Shown: one piece after another, positions 46,101-56,159 of the stretch | How positions within the stretch are numbered: the first letter of the stretch is position 1 | How the letters are laid out: every line of letters starts with the position of its first letter | Origin: Entophlyctis helioformis | Lineage: Eukaryota; Chytridiomycota; Chytridiomycetes; Chytridiales; Chytriomycetaceae | Reading direction: 5' to 3' | DNA length: 64,000 bases | NCBI GenBank assembly: GCA_025526915.1 | Contig: JAHLKH010000012.1 | Span: 1-64,000 of the forward strand | Position numbers and translations under genes: made by a program | The notes under the pieces: model-generated | Seen by the model: the letters and a program-made list of their open reading frames with translations, nothing else | The model's database searches: none | What the model was told of the DNA's origin: nothing

Positions 46101-49100
46101 GGCTCAGTCTGGTTGACAAAGATGTCAAACGCATTCTGGAATGAGTGCACAAGGCTCCCATCGCCAATCTCAGCCAACTCCTTGATGTACGCGTCCTTGA
46201 CAGCGTGCATGAATATGCTGGCCTCAAATGGAGTTTGAAGGATGGCACAGAGCTCGGATTTCTCGATCCCCAGCTCAACAGCCTTGGCATTGAACTGCGT
46301 GTTGGTGAATTCAGCGGCGGCCGCGATTCCTGGCAGGGAATGCAAGCAGAATTGTGCACAAATGTTAGATTATCGTCTGTTGGCTTTTCCAATTCTGTGT
46401 CTCGCGTCTCTGCCCTTCCCTTGCTGTTCTATTCAATTGCCTGCCACAGACACTGTCACCTGACAGCTCCTCTTCCTTTTGTCTGTGCCTCAGGTACTTC
46501 TTAGAATACACATTCAATTGCCTGCCACAGACACTGTCGCCTGACAGCTCCTCTTCCTTTTGTCTGTGCCTCAGACCCGCAGTTCCCTGTGCCTTCGCTG
46601 CACTCGAGCAGGAACTCTGACAAGAACAGCCCTAGAAACAGCAATCTCGCCGCTCGCGGCACCCGCCTGGCCCTCACATCCCTTCTGACATCCTCCTCGT
46701 CGCTCGCGACGCCTACTGGTCTTCCAGCCCCCACACTGCCCTCGTCGTCCTTCTCGTCGAGCTCAGTGCCTACCGGTTCTCCGGCCCTCCACACCGTTCT
46801 CAACGTCCTTCTCGTTGCGCTCGGCGTCCACTGGTCTTCCAGCCCCCACACTGCCCTCGTCGTCCTTCTCGTCGAGCTCAGTGCCTACCGGTTCTCCGGC
46901 CCTCCACACCTTCCTCAACGTCCTTCTCGTTGCACTCGGCGTCCACCATCTCTCTCTCTTTGTTGTCTCGCACCTTCAGATCTGCTCAAACATCGTGCCA
47001 TTCGCCCACAACGCGTCTCCGATCCACTTCCTTGACATCTCGTTGCTGATTGGTCAATTTCTCCGATCCTCTTTCTTGACATCTCGTCTCCGATTGGTCA
47101 ATTTCCACCGCGACCACTGCTCAGCCTGACGCGTCTCCAGCCCCCACATCACACTCCTCCACCATCCGGATCGCACCCAGCACAGCCAGCGACCACTGCT
47201 CGGCCTGCCGCGTCGCCAGTCCACCTTTACTACATCCTCCTCGCCGCTTGCGGCACCTACTGGTTCGCCAGTCCCTACACTGTTCTCGTCGTCCTTCTCG
47301 GCGCGCTCAGTGCCTACCGGTTCTCCGGCCCTCCACACCGTCCTCAACGTCCTTCTCGTTGCGCTCGGCGTCCACCATCTCTCTCTCTTTGTTGTCTCGC
47401 ACCTTCAGATCTGCTCAAACATCTCGCCCTTCGCCCACAACGCGTCTCCGATCCACTTCCTTGACATCTCGTTGCTGATTGGTCAATTTCTCCGATCCTC
47501 TTTCTTGACATCTTGTCTCTGATTAGTCGATTTTTTGCCGCGTCAACCACCGTCCTGATCGCACCCTGCACAGCCCCGCGACCACTGCTCGGCCTGCCGC
47601 GTCCATCTCACATCACACCACTGCCCTGATCGCATCCTGCACAGCCCCGCGACCACTGCTCGGCCTGCCGCGTCCATCTCACATCACACCACTGCCCTGA
47701 TTGCACCCTGCACAGCCCCGCGACCACTGCTCGGCCTGCCGCGTCCATCTCACATCACACCACCGCCCTGATTGCACCCTGCACAGCCCAGCAACCACTG
47801 CTCGGCCTGCCGCGTCGCCAGTCCATCTCACATCACACCACCGCCCTGATCGCGTCCTGCACAGCCCCGCGACCTCTGCTCGGCCTGCCGCGTCCATCTC
47901 ACATCCCACCACCGTCCTGATCGCATCCAGCACAGCCCAGCGACCACTGCTCAGCCTGCCGCGTCTCCAGTCCATCTCACATCACACCACCGCCCTGATC
48001 GCATCCAGCACAGCCCAGCGACCACTGCTCAGTCTACTGCGTCTTCTTCTCTGCCCACCCATGCTCAAGGCTTTTGACGTCCTCCGCGGATTGTCAGGGG
48101 GATGATGAGGCTTAAAATTTTTCTCTTCTTCTACCGCCTTGGGTCCTCTTGGCCTCCTCGGCTAGGGGGGTGTTAGATTATCGTCTGTTGGCTTTTCCAA
48201 TTCTGTGTCTCGCGTCTCTGCCCTTCCCTTGCTGTTCTATTCAATTGCCTGCCACAGACACTGTCGCCTGACAGCTCCTCTTCCTTTTGTCTGTGCCTCA
48301 GGTACTTCTTAGAATACACATTCAATTGCCTGCCACAGACACTGTCGCCTGACAGCTCCTCTTCCTTTTGTCTGTGCCTCAGACCCGCAGTTCCCTGTGC
48401 CTTCGCTGCACTCGAGCAGGAACTCTGACAACAAAGACAAAGAATGGCATGAGTGATGACAGATACAACAAAACAGGCGCGGCAACTCACCGTAGCCATG
48501 GCGGGCAAAGAAATCTGTATGAGAAAGTGAAGCAATCAGCTTGCACACACCGCGAAAATCCCACACACCAAAGGCAGATGCCATGGTGGCAATCCCACCA
48601 TGGTTGTAGGATCGCATTGGTGCGATCCGCCCATGCTGCATGTGTGTCAAAATGACAGCACAATGCCCAGCAGCATGGGCAACAAGGTCGGAGTCATTTC
48701 CAACAACAATCATTGGCTTTTGACTGCCACTCAATGCATACTGTGAGCCATCAACTAGAACAGAAGAACGCCACGATGATCTCTTACCTTGACTTGCAAA
48801 CATGGCGGGCGATGCAACAGTCTGCCTCGTAGTCACAATGGCAGACCGTGCATCCCTTCTTTTTGCCAACAAGCTCGTTGAGGGCTTCAACGATGTGCCG
48901 CTTATCCATCTGCGTCAACGTGAAGAAGCGGCTGAGGGCGTGTTTCTCTTCCCTGATCGCCAGAAGCAGAAGGTGGTTAGTAAGGCAGACACACAATTCA
49001 GAGCAGCGACCTTACTTGGTCATCGACCCCGTCTGCTTGTATTCTTGACGCCGGTAGGTGTGCTGCTGGACTGTGGCGGCTGCTTCGAGCATCTTGAGTG

Positions 49101-49505
49101 TGGGCTGTGGTGGACCAGCTTGACCTCTGAGTCACCGAGACGCCCGTCAACATGGAACCAGACGTCGTGGCCGTTGCCAAGCGACGCCATAAAGACCTCC
49201 AAGGCCGGCTGGATAATGGCCTTCCAGCCGGCCTTGGAGTCTGGCTGAGTGACGGCTGCTGTTGCAACCAAGGCCGAAAAGAAGAAGCTGAGAAAGTCGA
49301 CATGTATAGTGCTGCTGATGAAGCTGCTGGCGGCTGTTGCGGCTGTTGTTGTTGCGGCTGTTGCTGTTGCTGTTGTTGCGGCTTGCTGTTGCGGCAGTGT
49401 GCTATGGAGCACAACCTGCACGACCTGGCCCAGGGCCCAGGCAGCGGTGTGGACAAGGACGGCGCCGTGCGTCTCGGCCACTTTCAGCAGGCCTACAAAA
49501 GTCAT
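43072..49505 (-). CDS. Large FEN1/XPG-superfamily nuclease, accessory gene beside Fanzor
   Basis: Exons: 49136-49505, 49016-49070, 48788-48952, 48569-48723, 48491-48514, 46099-46329, 45940-45988, 45495-45855, 44972-45396, 44546-44690, 44310-44464, 44003-44246, 43072-43938 (about 1,060 aa). Acidic residues match the FEN/XPG active site in order: Asp70 (TIHVDFLSFFF), Asp120 (WFHVDG), Glu184/Asp186 (CDYEADCC), Asp207/Asp209 (VVGNDSDLV), Asp249 before the helix-hairpin-like HGYGIAAAAEF. The C-terminal ~750 residues have no recognised domain; near the end is a His/Glu/Asp repeat (43290-43440). The exon 45495-45855 has an in-frame TAG at 45582 unless a 60-nt intron with a weak GTCACA donor (45574-45633) is removed. 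Exon 1 follows TTTTGTAG, a possible acceptor, so upstream exons may exist. The intron 46330-48490 holds an LTR element. Confidence 0.65.
44695..44811. repeat. Two-copy 69-bp tandem duplication in a nuclease intron
   Basis: The phrase ggttgcaggggcagtgagta with the following ~28 bp occurs at 44695 and again at 44764, within the intron between 44691 and 44971. The same intron also has three CACGTG cores at 9-bp spacing (44868-44893). Confidence 0.75.
46363..46622 (+). repeat. Left LTR
   Basis: 260 bp, TG...CA termini. It contains a two-copy internal duplication of about 65-75 bp (attcaattgcctgccacaga...tgtctgtgcctcag). Confidence 0.88.
46660..48110. repeat. Tandem repeats inside the LTR element
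   Basis: Two repeat families: a ~110-bp unit with ctccggccctccacacc...cgttgc (46720-47400, three copies) and a ~60-nt unit with gcacagccccgcgaccactgctcggcctgccgcgtc-like content (47140-48040, about nine copies). No coding function is supported. Confidence 0.7.
48171..48430 (+). repeat. Right LTR
   Basis: 260 bp, near-identical to the left LTR, followed by the ACAAA target duplication. Confidence 0.88.
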
Positions 49506-49790
49506 GCTGGTGCTGCTGCTGCTGTGTGGTGTGTGTGGTGCTGTGTGGTGTGTGTGTGTGGTGCGTGCTGCTGCTGCGTCTGTATCTGTGTTTACGAGAA
49601 AAGAATCGGAGCGTCTGGCGGAGTTGAACTTTCATTGCATGAAAACAGAGAGCGAGTGGATAGAGAGCGGGCAGTCTGGCACTCGCCGCCCACTGTCCAA
49701 CAGCCATAGAGGGAGCAGCGAGCACAGCCAACAGCCAGGCGTTCAAGATGCGGTTGTAAGTTGCTGGCACAGTCATTGATGTGATGCCAC

Positions 49791-50965
49791 TCAGTGCGCA
49801 GCTTGACATGCACCGTGCAGCATCACTCTGCGTGTCATGAGCTGCATTGCAGCGAGCCCCTCTCCGAGTGTCGTCTTCTCAGTCAATGTCCCACTGCATC
49901 CAACAATCGCCCTGATATGCGTCTGCATTGTGACCCAGTGCGATGCAGTTGGTGTTGGCTGACTGGCCAGCTGGTCCATGGACAGGTTGGCCGTTGACGC
50001 ACTGCCTGCATCGCCCCTCTGCTCTGGATCGTCCTTGTCAACAAACACAGTGCATGCAAGACTGGGATCGTCAGGATCATTGCCATCATCATCGTCGTTG
50101 TGGTTGTTGAATGAATCGAGAGTGCTTGGTCTGTCTGTCTGGCCACTCCATGTGCTGCTCAGTGGATCGCATCCAAGATGCCATCGCACCAAGTGCAATG
50201 TGGCCAGACACGCCTGCCAGCACTCGCGTCCTCCTCACCAATCTCGTCTGGATCAGTGTCGTCGAGTGTGCTGCTCATCGAGTGTGCTGCCACTGCCGAG
50301 TTTGGCATCCAAGTCGGCATGCCAATCCAGCTGTCCAGCAAGCAGTCCTGCAGCCAACTCCAAGGATCGGCCCTTGAGCACGTCTCAGTGGCTGCTCATC
50401 TGCTGCTGCTGCATCCCATGTCGCAGTCGGAATGCACCAGGCAGCTTGGTCCTGCGATGCCAATGCTCTCGCTGTCCTCTTGAACAACACCAGATCGCCC
50501 TGCCACGGCCGCCTTGCCAACGTCCCTTGCTGTTTGGACCCATCAGACAAGCAGCAGTCAGTGCCAAGACCACACAGACACGGCCGCCAGACTGCTGTGC
50601 CGTCGTCGTCGATGGGCAATGGAGCATGCCTGGACAGACAGCGAGTCAACGCACCTGCTTGCCTGTCTGCAGCCTGCCTTCTGTCCGCCCGCCTTGTTGG
50701 GCACGCCTCTCAGACGGCCACGACCAGCTGCTCTGCTGCATGGCCTGCTGCATGGCCTGCTGCATGGCCTGCTGCATGCCACCTTGAGCAGTGAGCCTCG
50801 CAGTCTCCCCTGAAGGACTCGTCCAGCAAGCGAGTGTTGTCCCATATCCGTGCTGTCGCCTGCGTCGCTGTCGCTGTCGTTTGGCTCGTTGTTGCTTGTG
50901 TGCAGTTGGGCGGCAAGTGCAGCAGCGTCTGGATCTGGCATGGCGCGTTGTTGCTGTGCTCGCAT
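49791..50965 (-). CDS. Possible multi-exon acidic protein, unresolved
   Basis: Several minus-strand open segments have coding character: MRAQQQRAMPDPDAAALAAQ with SDSDAGDSTDMG (from 50965), a segment PLPIDDDGTAVWRP...GDLVLFKRTARALASQDQAA (about 50350-50640), STLDDTDPDEIGEEDAS (about 50200-50290), and NNHNDDDDGNDPDDPSLAC...DKDDPEQRGDAGSAS (about 49980-50110). I could not join them into one model. They may be a separate gene or the N-terminal exons of the FEN-type nuclease that starts at 49505. A run of gcatggcctgct repeats (50737-50775) lies between segments. No domain is recognised. Confidence 0.3.
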
Positions 50966-50998
50966 CGCGCAGTGTCTGCACCGTGCAAGGGCTCTCTA

Positions 50999-51082
50999 GA
51001 TCGACCAATCACAGCGATTCCACCAGGATCGACCAATCAGAGCGATTCCACCAGGATTGACCAATCAGGAATATTCCACCAG
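50999..51082. promoter_or_regulatory. Three 28-bp CCAAT-containing tandem repeats (putative bidirectional promoter)
   Basis: Three consecutive 28-bp units each contain GACCAATCA and ATTCCACCAG; the CCAAT boxes are at 51005, 51033 and 51061. The array sits between the minus-strand ATG at 50965 and the plus-strand Ctk3-like gene, so HAP/NF-Y binding is a reasonable guess. Confidence 0.6.
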
Positions 51083-51120
51083 GGGTAATGGTATGAGAAC
51101 CGGGCCATTAATTGGCACTT

Positions 51121-51128
51121 TGACGTCA
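51121..51128. promoter_or_regulatory. CRE-type palindrome TGACGTCA
   Basis: A perfect ATF/CREB-type site lies 10 bp upstream of the ATG at 51138. Its position favours 51138 over the in-frame ATG at 51093 as the true start. Confidence 0.45.
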
Positions 51129-51137
51129 CGACGTTCA

Positions 51138-53563
51138 ATGGGCACGCCTGCACAGGCGGCAACGATGGCGACGGCGACGGCGACGGCGGCGATGGCAGCC
51201 ACGGCAGCAGCACATACGCACACGCATGCCCACGCAGAGCACGCCTCGAGCGACAACGACGACGGCGGCGACCAGCTGGACCCGTTCGAGGTCCACCGCC
51301 AGTTCCGCGAGCTGCTCCGGCGCAACCTGTCCGCCTCGCAGATTGCCCGCATTGCGCACTTTGCCTACGAGCACCGCTCGGCCTACGAGGACCTGTTCGA
51401 GGGCCTGCTGGACATCATGGCGCAGGTGCGTGTGTGCGTGTTGTTGTTGTCGTTGCCGTTGTAGTGCCATTCTGGCACCATTCTGGCACCATTCCGGTAC
51501 CATTTCACGACCATAAAGGCACCGTTGGGCTTGCGTGGAATGTACTGATCCGGCAGCCACGCACCGACAGGCGCAGCCGCACAACCGGCTCAACCTGCTC
51601 TACATCATCGACAGCCTGTGCAAGGGCAGCACCAAGCACAAGTTTGACGGCTACCTGTCGCTCACGCGTGCCCACCTGCGCGACCTCATCGAGGCCGTGA
51701 TCGATTGCGTCCGCCCGTCGCCTGCCAGGCCGCACGGCGGACCCACCGTCGACGTTCCCGGCGTGGGCACGCTGCTGCGGCATCCGTCCAGAGAGGGCGT
51801 TGCGAATACCAGCAACGTGAAGCGGGTGCTGGCCGGCTGGAAGGCCAAGGGGATCGTTGGCGGAGAAGAGTGCAACTCGCTGGAAGCGTTGCTGGCGACG
51901 TGGTCGGACAAGGCCGTCGAGTATGTTGTTGCCTGCAGCGTCTGTGCTGGCTGGAAGCGCGCAGGCACTGACTGGTTGGCTGGCTGACTGACGGGCTGAC
52001 TGCCACGGACCGCCCATAGAACAGAGGCTTCTGCGCCGACGCTGTCCAAGGATGCCATCTTACGCCGCATGGAAGACGATCGCGAGCGTGTAAGGACACT
52101 CTTGTGCACGCTTGGTGTGTTCGCCTATCTGAATGCAGAAGCCTGATGCCTGACGCCTGGCGTGGAACGCGGCCAACAGCAAAAGAAGGCGAGGGAAGAG
52201 CATGGGTGCGGCCCGCGTACGACGATCCAGACGGGTATCCGCCCGACCCAGATCCAGAGTTTGCAGAAGCGTGGGCAAAGGCACGGCCGCTGTGTGCAGA
52301 AGACGAGACGATCATGGCTCTCCATCGCGACAAGATGGACGACGCGGCCCACGACCGCGCCGAATCCAAGCAGCCGCGCAAGACATTGCCGTCGTCGGCA
52401 GCATCGTCAGGCTCCTATAAAGACTCCAAGCAAGGAGACTACGCCCAGTGGTCGGCGTCCTCACAACGGCAGCAGCAGCACCAGCACCAGCAGCAGATGG
52501 ATCACTTGCATCAATACCAGTACCAACAGCAGCTGCAGCATGCGTACCAGTACCCGCAACAGCATCCGCTGCAACCGTACCCGTCGGCAACAGGCGTTGC
52601 CGTGTCGTCGCTGCCAGCCATTGCGCAGCAGTACAGCCAAAATCAGGCACAAGCCGCATCTGCGATGCATCAACAGGGGCTTGGCCATGCCGCCCCGCTG
52701 TCCAGAAACGGAAGCACAGGCGGTCGCCCTGCATCGCCCACATCTGCGTATCATGGCGGTGGCGGTGGCGGCGAGACTGCCGCGGCGTACCGCAGCAGCG
52801 CACCAAAGTCGAAGCGGCCGGCATCGAGCGGGCCGTCGGCCGTGTCCACACCGCAGGCGTCCGATGTGCACGTCGCGCCAGCAGACAGCGGCAGCGGCAA
52901 GGGATCAGCCGCGACCGTCGCGTCGCATTCGCAGTCGCATTCGCAGCGGTCTGCGTCCAAGGGATACCAGCCGCCAGACACACTCTCGCCCGGCACGTCC
53001 ATGGCACAGCATCACAGCCAGCAGTCGGCGCACTACTACCACCAGCAACAACAGCAGCAGCAGGCGGCAGCTGTCCAGCACGGAATGCCGCACCAGTCCC
53101 TTCACGCGTTCCACCACCACCAGTACGCGCAGGCTGTGCAGGCACACGTCCATGCGCAGGCACAGGCAGCAGGCGGCCCGCCGCCAGGATACCACCCGGG
53201 ACACTACGCGCCGCCTCACGCACATGCACATCCACTTGCGCACATGCCGCCCGCGTACGGCATGCCGCCGCCGCCACCGCCCCTCCTCCACCGCCGCCGC
53301 CGATCCCCCAGCAGTCGTACGCAACACACAGTGGCACTGGTGGTGGTGGTGGTGGACGAAACGGGCGGCCGGCCAGCGGATCGACGCTCGCCATCTCGAT
53401 GCCGCCCGTGTATGGCGGGCAGTCGGGCGGGGCGGGGCCGGCGCCGTCGCAGTACGCGGCGGGAATGCACGCGGGCCAGCATGCCGTGCAGGGGCACGGA
53501 CACGGGCACGGATCGGCAAGCAGCGGCGGGTCGAGAGATCGGCGGTTCATGGGCCGGCGCTGA
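51138..53563 (+). CDS. Ctk3-like CID protein (CTD kinase subunit gamma)
   Basis: Four exons (51138-51425, 51577-51920, 52020-52089, 52180-53563), about 695 aa. The N-terminal CID has DPFEVHRQFRELLRRNLSAS, then NRLNLLYIIDSLCKG, the central CID helices; the conserved C-terminal element ILRRMEDDRER continues into KKAREE and WVRPAYDD. Ctk3 subunits form the CTDK-I complex that phosphorylates the Pol II CTD. A long Gln/His/Pro-rich tail follows. Two one-base losses are inferred: at 52199-52202 (a GG reduced to G, between KKAREE and WVRP) and in the Pro run at 53280-53290. With both restored the last exon is phase-consistent to the stop at 53563. Confidence 0.75.
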
Positions 53564-53586
53564 CGGGCTGTATGTGTGTAGATGCC

Positions 53587-53592
53587 AATAAA
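53587..53592 (+). terminator. Poly(A) signal AATAAA of the Ctk3-like gene
   Basis: AATAAA lies 24 bp after the stop at 53563, supporting that end. Confidence 0.55.
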
Positions 53593-53850
53593 CGGCCGTG
53601 GCTGCCGTGCCCGTCTGCCGCGAGTTCTTGCAGAAGCAGGTCTTCTACAAGCTCGTCTTGCAGAAGCAGACGACGATCGATCGCCGTGCACCAGCGGGTT
53701 TCCCGTCGAATGTTCTGCTGCGTCAACGCCTCCGCCACTGACGACCGCACGCCGCTGCTTTCCGACAAGACCGACAAGCCCGACTACAGCAGCACCACCA
53801 CGACGACCACTGCCACCACCGCCACACCGTACTACTCTGTGCAGCCTGCC

Positions 53851-55977
53851 ATGTCGTCCACCGCCTTCCCGCCGTCCTTTACCGCCCTCGGTGCGTTGCA
53901 TGTGCATCGGCCTTGGGCTTGTGCGTGCGCCTGCTAACACCGACAACGCCAACACCGACGATGCCGACGACGACGAGAGCAGACCAGACAGCGGTGCGCA
54001 AGTTCCAGGAGTATCTGCGCATCAAGACGGTGCAGCCCAACCCCGACTACGCTGGCGCGCGCAAGTTCCTGCAATCGTATGCGGCCGAGCTCGGCCTCGC
54101 CTTCCGTGTCGTCGAGGTGCGTTGCGTCGTGCTGCCAGCTGCCTGCCAGCTGCTGCTGCCAGCTGCTGCCGGAATGGTTGATACGCGCAGTGGCCCGCGT
54201 GACTGACGCTGTCGCCTGACCGCCTGGTGATTGCCATGCGGATGCGACGCCGATGTGGATGCGCCGGTGCGGATGCGATCGGCCTGCTCTGTCGGTGCTG
54301 GTCTCGCTAGATGGTGCCGGGCAAGGTGCGTGCGTGCGTGCGTGCTGTGTGCGTGCGTGCGTGCGTGCTGTTGCGATGGTTGTGCACCAGCACACGACTG
54401 ACATGCCGTGGTGGCAGCCAATCTGCATTCTGAGCTGGATCGGCAAGCAGCCGTCGCTCAAGTCCGTGATGCTCAACTCGCACATTGACGTGGTGCCTGT
54501 CAGCGAGGTGCGTCCGCTGCCTGTTCGTGCGATCGTTCGTTCGTTCGTTCGTTCGTTCGTTCGCTGGCTGGCTGGCTGACCTCGATCGGGCGACACCGAC
54601 TTGAACGTCGCTTGAACAGGAGCACTGGACACACGACCCGTTTGGTGCAGTCAAGCTGCTCAACGGCGATATTGTCGCCCGCGGTGCACAGGACATGAAG
54701 TGCGTCGGCATTGGCTACCTCGAGGCGATCCGTGTTCTCAAGGCCAAAGGCGTCCAGCTTGAGCGCACGCGTATGTTCACCAACGCTGCTCGATCTGCTG
54801 CTGCTGTTGTTCTTGTTTCCTGGCTCGTTGACACTGACGCTGACTGCCCACCATGGCATTGAACGGCCCCAGTCCATGCCACGTTTGTGCCCGGTAAGTG
54901 CAGTTGCGATCCATGCAGCGAGAAGCACGGCAGTCGCTGACCGTGCAATGCATTGCAGACGAGGAGATTGGCGGCCACGACGGCATGAAGCTGTGGGTCA
55001 AGACCGAGGACTTCCGGTCGCTCAACATTGGCTTCGCGCTCGACGAGGGTCTTGCCAACAACGACGACTGCTACAAGGTCTACTACGGCGAGCGCGCTCC
55101 GTGGTGGATGCGCGTCACCACCAGCGGCGGTGCCGGCCACGGCAGCCAGTTCATCGAGCCGCTCGCCACCGAGCGTCTGGTCAAGGTGCTCAACAAGTTC
55201 CTTGCGTTCCGCGACTCGGAGAAGCAGCGTCTGGCCGTGTGCCGCAACGAGGCTGGCCGCAAGCTCACACTGGGCGATGTGACCACCACCAACATCACGC
55301 TCCTTGACGTAAGATCCTCGTTTCTCGTCGCTGACGTTGGTTGATACTCGATCTTGCTGACCCAACATCGACCCACGCCACGCCACGCCACGCCATGCGG
55401 TGCAAACCACTCCCCAGGCTGGTGTCCAGTTCAACGTGATTCCCGAAACCGCGTCGGCAGGCATCGACATGCGCGTGGCGCCGTCGGTCGATCTGCAGAC
55501 CTTCCGCCAGACGCTCATCAGCTGGTGCCAAGAGGAAGGCGCCGAGCTCGAGTTTGTGCAGGCGTTCATGTCCAACGTGTCGACGCCGCTCACCGCCTCC
55601 AACGTCTGGTGGCAGCAGATTGCCGCCGTGGCCAGCGACCGCGGTGTCAAGCTCGAGCCCGAGATCTTCCCGGCAGCAACAGACTCGCGCTTCTTGCGCG
55701 AGATTGGTCTGCCTGCTATCGGCATCTCTGCGATCCGCAACACGCCTGTTCTGCTGTGAGTTTGCTTGCGTTTGGTGTGCGTGCGTGCGTCTGTGGATGG
55801 ACATGCGGATGTGGTGACTGACGCGCGTCTCGCTGGCTGGCTGGCTGGATGGATGGATGGATGGACAGACACGACCACAACGAGTACCTCAACGAGGTCA
55901 ACCTGATCGAAGGCGTGCAGTTCTATGTCGACCTGCTGCCGCGTCTTGCCAATGTCTCGGCATCTCTGTCTGCCTGA
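53851..55977 (+). CDS. Aminoacylase-1 (M20A metallopeptidase family)
   Basis: Eight exons, all in phase, 410 aa (animal ACY1 is about 408): 53851-53890, 53983-54116, 54418-54507, 54620-54770, 54873-54893, 54959-55308, 55418-55755, 55869-55977. Zinc-site motifs are present in order: [41 protein letters not shown] (catalytic Glu plus ligand), AGHGSQF, and the late HDHNEYL ligand. It hydrolyses N-acyl amino acids in the cytosol. One exon is only 21 nt. No signal peptide or frameshift. Introns are GT-AG and rich in short repeats (gtgcgtgcgt; ttcgttcgttcg). Confidence 0.92.
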
Positions 55978-56069
55978 TCAGTCTGATTGCGACTGTGTGT
56001 CTCTGTCTGAAGTCGAATGAAGCGTGCTAGGAATGCCAGCATGTATTTACGAAGAGAGAAAGAAGGATC

Positions 56070-56070
<1 letters not shown>

Positions 56071-56150
<80 letters not shown>
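56071..56150. repeat. GT/CA microsatellite, 40 units
   Basis: 80 bp of uninterrupted TG dinucleotides lie between two convergent genes (ACY1 and the membrane protein at 56160). Confidence 0.97.
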
Positions 56151-56151
<1 letters not shown>

Positions 56152-56159
56152 CTGGCGCC

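Larger units (their letters stand above)
46363..48430 (+). mobile_element. Non-autonomous LTR retroelement (2.07 kb) inserted in a nuclease intron
   Basis: Two 260-bp LTRs (46363-46622 and 48171-48430) begin TGTTAG and end TGACA and differ at essentially one base (A/G near 46471). The element is flanked by a 5-bp target duplication ACAAA (46358-46362 and 48431-48435). A purine run (taggggggg-like, 48163-48170) just before the right LTR fits a polypurine tract, giving plus orientation. The 1.55-kb interior has no gag or pol; it consists of diverged Pro/Ser-coding-looking and CAGCCCCGCGACCACTGCTC-type repeats. No clear tRNA primer site is visible after the left LTR. It resembles a TRIM/LARD-type element mobilised in trans. 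The host gene is on the opposite strand. Confidence 0.88.

Noticed and set aside
46589..48105. Plus-strand ORFs inside the LTR element
   Set aside because: They are translations of tandem repeats with no gag, protease, RT or integrase motifs.
54530..54565. ttcg/gttc tetranucleotide run as a regulatory site
   Set aside because: It is a simple repeat within an aminoacylase intron; similar simple repeats occur in many introns here.
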